From the NCBI GenBank assembly GCA_021160685.1, contig JAGHCC010000050.1, positions 1 through 12,050 of the forward strand: a stretch of 12,050 nt of DNA, read 5' to 3'. The notes under the pieces are model-generated. The model saw only the letters and a program-made list of their open reading frames with translations, ran no database searches and had not been told where the DNA came from. Positions 6,870 through 12,050 of this stretch are shown here, piece after piece. This stretch comes from Desulfobulbaceae bacterium (GTDB lineage: Bacteria; Desulfobacterota; Desulfobulbia; Desulfobulbales; SURF-16). Position 1 is the first letter of the stretch. Each line of letters opens with the position of its first letter. The position numbers were made by a program, and so were the translations under genes.

Positions 6870-9800
6870 TCAGTGGAACCTGAAGAGGAGACGGATACCG
6901 CCGTTATACTCATCCCAGATATCTTTTTCCGCCGTAATATAGAGAGAGTCACGAGGGGAAAACACCCCATCCATGAGGCGGAACTGCGTCTCAACGGTGT
7001 CTTCGCCCTGGCGGGTAATACTGCGCCCGATATCAACTTGCAGTCTATCCAAAAGAGAATCCTCATTTTCCATGTTGCTGCCGAACAGTCTGGTAAGAAG
7101 ATCCTGGCCCAGGTAGAGGGCAACCATGGACACATTGGCTGAATCGTCGGAACCGTTTTCCGAGGAAGGGACTTTGCCCGTCATCACCAGGAGGAGAAGA
7201 TCTTCGTTTGACAGGGATGGTGTGGAGGAAAGAGTGATGACCGGTTCAACGAGGGACCCTTCCACCCTGACAGTGATGTCATACCCCATTATCCTGGTGT
7301 TTCCGCTTAGGACAAGCTCAGGGTTATTTGGATCTGTTTTCGGAAATCGTATCAGTCCCGGCGCCATGGCAAGACGGCCCGCAGGCAAACGCAATATAGC
7401 ATCATCAATGTATATTGTCCCTGTCAGATAGGGGAGTTCCCCTGTGCCGGCAAGGAGAAGATCAGGTCGCAATTTTGCCTTAACGACATTGTTGGCAAGA
7501 ACAAAAGGATTTTCAGCGCCAATATGAATATTGAAGCGGGTATCCTTGAGAGGGGCTTCATGAAAGGAGAAAATCATCTTGCCTTTTTGTCCCTTTTCGG
7601 CCGTATCGGTTGATAGAAAAGAAAGAAAATCCACGTTTTTAGAGTATCTGCTGTCTGTTAAAGAGATTTTACCGTCAACGACAGGATTTCTGGAGGTGCC
7701 ATGGAGATGCAGGTCGCCATTACCTCGCAGCTTTATCCATTCCTGCCGGTAAAAAAGCATATCCGTCCCTTTCAGTGTAATATCAAGAAGATAATCATCT
7801 TTTCTCTGGATAATACTGCCCCTGCCTGTCACAGGTGCCCCTCCCATTAAGCCGGTCAAGCTGTCAAGGATAAGTGTGTTGCCGTGAATCGATGTGGCAA
7901 CAACGATTTCTGTCAGCGTGGGGAGTTCAGGGCTGATGAGGAATGAACCCTCTGACCAATGTACTTTTCCCTTGAGTTGAGGATGCTGTAATGGCCCTGT
8001 TATGCTCAATTCTCCCCGCAGCAAACCGCTCAGTCTGTGAAAATCAAATTTTTCCGCAAGCCAGCTGATATTATAAATTTCCAGACTGGTATTTATATCA
8101 AGACTTGTGGATATATTTTTATCATCACGGTGCTGCAGCCAGGCAAGAATCTGCAGCTCGTTTATCTCTCCCGCCGCTTCAATATGAAATATCGGGTTTG
8201 ATAAAAAGAGCTTGTCCAGGTGCAGACGGTTCTCTTCAAACCGGACAATGGTGTCAATACTGTTCAGGCCAGGAGGCAGCCAGTCAAAATCGGCGGACGG
8301 GCTAAACCCTTTTCCAGTGAGATGCAGAAAGCCGGCCGGCTTTTCCCATTTTCCCCGGACACTGATATCGGCGGCCAGAGAGCCGCCCTTGTCGATAAAG
8401 TTTGGAAAGAGATCCCCCAAAAGATCGGCATCAGGCAGTTCAACACGGCCGGCCATTGAGATCTCTCTGTCGAGAAATACTATTTTTTCGGCCTCAAAGC
8501 GAAGAGGGAGATGTCCGGTAAAGGAAATAGTTTCATTCTCCTTGCCGAACCAGTTAAAGCGTTTGAAAAACAGGCCAGTTTCGTCATAAATTATGTTGAA
8601 ATCGCCATTTATTTCAAGAGGCGTTTTTTTGCTTCCAAGTCCTGTCATTGCCCCGCTCAGAGAAAAGTTGGGAGTTGCAAGTGGACCTTCGGCCTTGAGG
8701 ATAAAATTGGCCGCATCAAAAAAGAATTTTTGCCCGAATAATTTTTCAATAATGATGTTTCCATTCAAATTATCGGCTTCAAGCTGAAAAGAACATTTCT
8801 CAGGTCCCAGGCTGCCCGAGGCTGTAATAAGGCCATGACCGGTTTCAAGAAACAGGGGATCGGACAGGGTCACAAGACCGTTGTCATACCGAAGATGGGT
8901 CGGAGTTGTCAGAGCCAGGATTTCGCCCTTGCTTGTCAGGGAGAATTTTTTAAGAAGCAGATCAAATTCGTTCCAGCTTGCCGAAGGTATTAAAGAAGCC
9001 GAGGCGGTGATGAATGCCTGGTCAGTGATACGGCCCTGGAGATGATCAATTTCAATATTTTTTTGTGATATCCGCCCATCAAGAAGAAGATCCGAGAGTT
9101 GTCGTCCGTCGAGCGTGAGGCCGCTGCTTTTCAACCGTAGTTCACCCTCGGGAAACTGCAGAGGGCCCTTGCCGCTCAATGTCAGGGAAAGATTTCCGTA
9201 CAGCTCATTGCTCATTTTTTCGGGCAGATAAACGTTGATATCCGCGACTGAAGCATCAAGCTGCACATCATTCCACCATTTGCGGGAAAAATCGTAGGAG
9301 AAGCGGGCTGTCAGTTTGTCATTGTCAGCGGAGGCAGACAGGGAATCGATTGTGAGTGTCCGTCCGTCTGCATTTCCGGAGATGTCCAGGGTTTCTATTT
9401 CCTGCCTTTCAAAAAGAAGTTTTCTACCTGAAAGTCTGAATGAGGCAAGAGGCTGGGCTGCGGTGCCGGAAATTTTACCCGAGGATGACAGAAAACCAGC
9501 ATCCAGGGGCAGATTGACCGCCTTTGCCAGAGGACCTATATCCTGTATCTCAGCCTGCCATGCTCCGTTCACGCTTATTTTTTCCCAGTCATCCTCCTGC
9601 AAGGGAAATTCTGCCGTGACATTGGTGAAATCGACATAATCCTTTTCCGAAGAGCACTTGGCCTTCCGGACATGTATTTTCCCATTGCCAAGCTCCCCTG
9701 TTATGCTCCAGCGGGGAAAAGCCGTGAAGAGAAATGCCAGGTCATCGGCAAAGGGCAGGGAGGTAAGGGCGGCAGCATCATTCAACTCAAGGTCGAGGAT

Positions 9801-10457
9801 CCCGCTTCCCTGGTGAAACAGGAGCGGCCATCCCTGTTTTGAGAATCCGGAGAGCGGGAAAAAAGAATCGGTCAGGGTGAAGCTGTTGAGCCTCTGTTTG
9901 ACATCAATGGTGTTGACGGAAATTGTGTCTCTCGACTCATTTAAGCTGAGAAATACACCTTTTCCCACCACAACGGAATCAGCCGTGGATACTGTAAACG
10001 ACCAGTCTTCAAGGCGAATAGCTGGAAAAGAATCCGGGACAGGGTACAGGGAAAAAGATGAGTCGTTTTTCTCCTGTTTTTGCTCTCCCTGGAGCAATTT
10101 CGCGTTTACTCTCCCTTTTTCAAGTTGTACTGACAATCCGCGCAGGAATTCCTCATATCCTTTGCGGAGAAGTAGAAGATCATAGTGAAAGGCGACGTGG
10201 GGAATAATGATCTTTGCCTGTCCTGACTCAGGATGAAGCAACTCAATAGTGATGTCCTTGAAATAGAGGCTGGAAAAAAGAGAGCCTCTTATGTCACCGA
10301 TGTTCAATTCCAGGCTGGCATTTTTTTCGATTTCCGGCAGGATATAGTTCCGGACAAGAGCCTGGACGATCTCTGTGCGTTGAACGTAAGCGACCGCAAA
10401 GGAAAAGAGAACAAGCGTGGAGATGAAAAGAAAAGATGTGCGTCTTATAGTAAGCAT
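6870..10457 (-). CDS. tamB: TamB-like translocation/assembly module protein (DUF490, AsmA-like)
   Basis: A 1195-residue envelope protein anchored in the inner membrane by one N-terminal segment (about residues 7-27) and predicted to span the periplasm as a long beta-rich groove. E. coli TamB (1259 residues) partners TamA in barrel-protein assembly and, with YdbH and YhdP, is implicated in phospholipid traffic to the outer membrane. The bulk is repeated amphipathic beta segments with motifs of the type LxxxGxLxxP. The C-terminal third matches the DUF490/TamB domain: GTIYIDDAILRLP, AMAPGLIRFPKTDPNNPEL, VRVEGSLVEPVITLSSTP, and the signature SLSNEDLLLLVMTGK ending near residue 1095. The chain ends in an aromatic beta-like tail (IRLLFRFH). 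The start is ATG 10457; it lacks a clear Shine-Dalgarno and no upstream in-frame ATG/GTG/TTG follows the preceding stop. It is first in the operon, ahead of the tamA-like gene, the reverse of the E. coli order. No frameshift was seen. Confidence 0.9.
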   Translation of the reverse strand: MLTIRRTSFLFISTLVLFSFAVAYVQRTEIVQALVRNYILPEIEKNASLELNIGDIRGSLFSSLYFKDITIELLHPESGQAKIIIPHVAFHYDLLLLRKGYEEFLRGLSVQLEKGRVNAKLLQGEQKQEKNDSSFSLYPVPDSFPAIRLEDWSFTVSTADSVVVGKGVFLSLNESRDTISVNTIDVKQRLNSFTLTDSFFPLSGFSKQGWPLLFHQGSGILDLELNDAAALTSLPFADDLAFLFTAFPRWSITGELGNGKIHVRKAKCSSEKDYVDFTNVTAEFPLQEDDWEKISVNGAWQAEIQDIGPLAKAVNLPLDAGFLSSSGKISGTAAQPLASFRLSGRKLLFERQEIETLDISGNADGRTLTIDSLSASADNDKLTARFSYDFSRKWWNDVQLDASVADINVYLPEKMSNELYGNLSLTLSGKGPLQFPEGELRLKSSGLTLDGRQLSDLLLDGRISQKNIEIDHLQGRITDQAFITASASLIPSASWNEFDLLLKKFSLTSKGEILALTTPTHLRYDNGLVTLSDPLFLETGHGLITASGSLGPEKCSFQLEADNLNGNIIIEKLFGQKFFFDAANFILKAEGPLATPNFSLSGAMTGLGSKKTPLEINGDFNIIYDETGLFFKRFNWFGKENETISFTGHLPLRFEAEKIVFLDREISMAGRVELPDADLLGDLFPNFIDKGGSLAADISVRGKWEKPAGFLHLTGKGFSPSADFDWLPPGLNSIDTIVRFEENRLHLDKLFLSNPIFHIEAAGEINELQILAWLQHRDDKNISTSLDINTSLEIYNISWLAEKFDFHRLSGLLRGELSITGPLQHPQLKGKVHWSEGSFLISPELPTLTEIVVATSIHGNTLILDSLTGLMGGAPVTGRGSIIQRKDDYLLDITLKGTDMLFYRQEWIKLRGNGDLHLHGTSRNPVVDGKISLTDSRYSKNVDFLSFLSTDTAEKGQKGKMIFSFHEAPLKDTRFNIHIGAENPFVLANNVVKAKLRPDLLLAGTGELPYLTGTIYIDDAILRLPAGRLAMAPGLIRFPKTDPNNPELVLSGNTRIMGYDITVRVEGSLVEPVITLSSTPSLSNEDLLLLVMTGKVPSSENGSDDSANVSMVALYLGQDLLTRLFGSNMENEDSLLDRLQVDIGRSITRQGEDTVETQFRLMDGVFSPRDSLYITAEKDIWDEYNGGIRLLFRFH

Positions 10458-10727
10458 GGCACGGCCACTAAGAGGTTGTCCGAGAAGAGCAATTTTTCGA
10501 AGGTCTCGCAGGCTCGCTATCTCTCAACTTGCGGCATTTCCAAAAAGTATTTGTAGTCATATCATTTTGATTGAAAAACAGGTTGAATGCTCGTATCATT
10601 TTTTAATGACTATATACGATTTTCTTCATCATTTCATTGAAACTAGGCCAGGCGGCAGTCGGAACGTGCCGGTCGTTTTGACAGGAAACGTGATTTTGTT
10701 TGAATATTTGATTGTGATGGAAAAAAA
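10458..10727. promoter_or_regulatory. Divergent intergenic region between tamB-like and ydbH-like genes
   Basis: These 270 bp carry the control signals for both envelope genes. The half nearer the + strand gene (about 10550-10720) is A+T-rich, as promoters usually are. The candidate + strand promoter is described in its own entry. A perfect -35 consensus TTGACA also occurs on the + strand at 10678-10683, but the best following -10 (AATATT, 19 bases on) is poor and would leave only about 13 bases of leader. For the tamB side I found no good sigma-70 match. No ORF across this region has convincing coding character. Confidence 0.5.
10571..10599 (+). promoter_or_regulatory. Candidate sigma-70 promoter for the ydbH-like gene
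   Basis: TTGAAA (10571-10576) and TATCAT (10594-10599) each match the sigma-70 consensus hexamers at five of six bases and are separated by exactly 17 bases. Transcription would begin near 10606 and leave a leader of about 120 bases before the ATG at 10728. The region is A+T-rich, so a chance match is possible. Confidence 0.35.
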
Positions 10728-12050
10728 ATGAGGAAAATTCTCCGTGTTATTTTTCTTCTTGCCGTTTTTTTGCTCACAGGCTGGACCCTGTTCTCCGCTT
10801 TGCTGCCTTTGTATCTGCAGCGTTCCCTGCTTCCTTCCCTGTGCCGGAAGGCGGGTGTGGAAAATTACCGGATTTCTCCCCCCCTCATCGGCTGGTCTGG
10901 CGCCAGCACTGGTTTCAGTATCGGTTCCGCTGACTCTCCTGTTCTCAATGTCTCGTCGTTTTCGTTGGATTATCGTTTTTCAGGTCTTTTCAAAAAACAG
11001 CTGAAACAGGTTAATCTGACCGGGGTGGAGTTGCGCTGCGCCGTCCGGGAGAACCACCTTGTCCTGGATGATCCCTCCCTGCAGCGGTTGCTGAACCGAA
11101 AAGCGGAGAAGGGGCAGGACGTTTCACAACCAACAGATACGGAGATGGGGCTGGGCCTGGAACGTGTTTCAGTGAAACAGGCAACCCTGATCTGCCTGAT
11201 TGGCGGGAGGGAATACCGGCTGCCCTTTGAGGGAGAGCTGACTCTGCCGTATTCCGAAACGGGAAAAAAGAATGTGTATGATTTTAAAGGCTCATTTTTT
11301 CCACGTGGTCAGCGCCTTTCCTTTTCCGGTTTTCTGCATTTGGATCAGCAAGCGGTTTATCTTGATTTTGCGGCTGAAAAACTGGATCTTGAAAGATTTG
11401 GAGATCTCATCCGTTTTATTCCCGGATTCGTTCTGCGGGGCAGTGTAGATTTTGCCGGTAATGCGGAAATGGATATTGCTCCCTTTGCGATCAGGGATCT
11501 GAATGGCGCCATTAGTTTGCATCATGGCGAAGTTTCCCTTGGTAATGATTTTCGCTTGCAAACAGCGGTTGGAAAGGATTTTTCGTCTCCTCTGACGTTT
11601 GAATTAAAGGCACAGCCAAAAGCGGACCAATCCGGTTGGGATTGGCAGGTTGCCAGCCAGGAGACGGATTCCCTTCATTTAGATGTAACGGTTCGAAACA
11701 GCAGGATACGACTGACCTCTCCTGTCATGCGGGTCAAGGGGGATTCGTCGGCTGACCGGACAAGCTTTGAGTTTGATTTTGATCTGCCATGCGAAATGAC
11801 AAGGGAAAAGACCCGTCTTGAGGCTCCTGCTCTCAGCCTGCGCGGCCATGCAGACTGGCGGGCTGGTGAACTTACGGGCCGTGGAAATGTGGATCTGTCC
11901 GGAGCCTCGTTGCACCAGTCTTCCGGGCTCTTGCTGGAAGGGATTAACATTCACTTTCCCCTGACCTGGCCACCGGCAAAAGGAAACGCAAAAGGAGAGC
12001 TGAATTGCGCTAAAATCAGCTGGCGGGATCGCCTTTTGGGAGGTCTGGAC
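10728..12050 (+). CDS. AsmA-like inner-membrane-anchored protein, probably YdbH family (3' end beyond window)
   Basis: The frame is open from ATG 10728 to the last base, giving 441 residues with no stop. Residues about 7-30 form a hydrophobic anchor. The rest is periplasmic in type: alternating beta-rich segments such as SSFSLDYRFSGLFKKQLKQV (77-96), followed by a LTGVELR strand, then repeated 'layer' units with LRGSVDF, ISLHHGEVSL and LRGHADWRAGELTGRGNVDL. This fits the AsmA-like superfamily and, by its N-terminal pattern, YdbH (879 residues in E. coli), which is implicated with TamB and YhdP in phospholipid transport to the outer membrane. The start is fixed because a TGA lies in frame at 10701 with no other start between; the Shine-Dalgarno is weak (GATGG followed by A-run). 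In E. coli the gene is followed by ynbE and ydbL; whether that holds here lies outside the window. AsmA-like is fairly sure, YdbH itself less so. Confidence 0.7.
   Translation, partial: MRKILRVIFLLAVFLLTGWTLFSALLPLYLQRSLLPSLCRKAGVENYRISPPLIGWSGASTGFSIGSADSPVLNVSSFSLDYRFSGLFKKQLKQVNLTGVELRCAVRENHLVLDDPSLQRLLNRKAEKGQDVSQPTDTEMGLGLERVSVKQATLICLIGGREYRLPFEGELTLPYSETGKKNVYDFKGSFFPRGQRLSFSGFLHLDQQAVYLDFAAEKLDLERFGDLIRFIPGFVLRGSVDFAGNAEMDIAPFAIRDLNGAISLHHGEVSLGNDFRLQTAVGKDFSSPLTFELKAQPKADQSGWDWQVASQETDSLHLDVTVRNSRIRLTSPVMRVKGDSSADRTSFEFDFDLPCEMTREKTRLEAPALSLRGHADWRAGELTGRGNVDLSGASLHQSSGLLLEGINIHFPLTWPPAKGNAKGELNCAKISWRDRLLGGLD

Noticed and set aside
10678..10708. Perfect TTGACA as the main ydbH-like promoter
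   Set aside because: No -10 of acceptable quality at 16-18 bases, and the implied leader is very short; TTGAAA-N17-TATCAT upstream is a better match.
10417..10731. 104-residue + strand reading frame spanning the tamB start and the intergenic region
   Set aside because: It overlaps the tamB N-terminus in antisense and the divergent promoter region, and has no recognisable domain.
11292..11954. Reading frames on the - strand inside the ydbH-like gene
   Set aside because: They are antisense shadows of the long open + strand frame, which has a membrane anchor and AsmA-like beta pattern throughout.

Overview
The window looks like a chromosomal segment of a Gram-negative (diderm) bacterium. The evidence is an outer-membrane Omp85 protein with POTRA domains and two large AsmA-like envelope proteins. 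Hand-counted 60-base blocks mostly fall near 40-58% G+C. Family content and sequence style would fit a deltaproteobacterium/Desulfobacterota, but that placement is inference from general resemblance, not from a marker gene. No rRNA, tRNA, CRISPR array or insertion sequence was recognised.

Layout. Bases 2-3519 (+ strand) are a tightly packed operon: a UvrD/PcrA-type DNA helicase whose 5' end lies before the window, folC overlapping its stop codon (GTGA), and a 92-residue HNH nuclease-like gene three bases after folC. Bases 3520-4739 form a visibly A+T-richer segment. It carries one sugar-phosphate nucleotidyltransferase gene on the - strand, a perfect 10-bp hairpin, and a 10-bp direct repeat near each edge. 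Bases 4740-10457 (- strand) are a two-gene operon, tamB-like then tamA/bamA-like, 15 bp apart. After a 270-bp divergent intergenic region, a + strand gene starts at 10728 and runs off the window's end. It encodes a membrane-anchored AsmA-like protein, most likely of the YdbH type.

How the genes work together. The first operon mixes DNA maintenance (helicase, HNH protein) with one-carbon metabolism (folylpolyglutamate/dihydrofolate synthase) and looks like ordinary housekeeping plus a small nuclease of unknown job. The right half is an envelope-biogenesis locus. TamB-like and YdbH-like proteins belong to the AsmA-like group, thought to bridge inner and outer membranes as lipid conduits, and the TamA-like Omp85 protein is the outer-membrane partner of TamB. 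In E. coli tamAB and ydbH are unlinked; here they sit back to back around one intergenic region. That linkage is the most interesting feature of the window. The nucleotidyltransferase segment between the two blocks is the best candidate for laterally acquired DNA.
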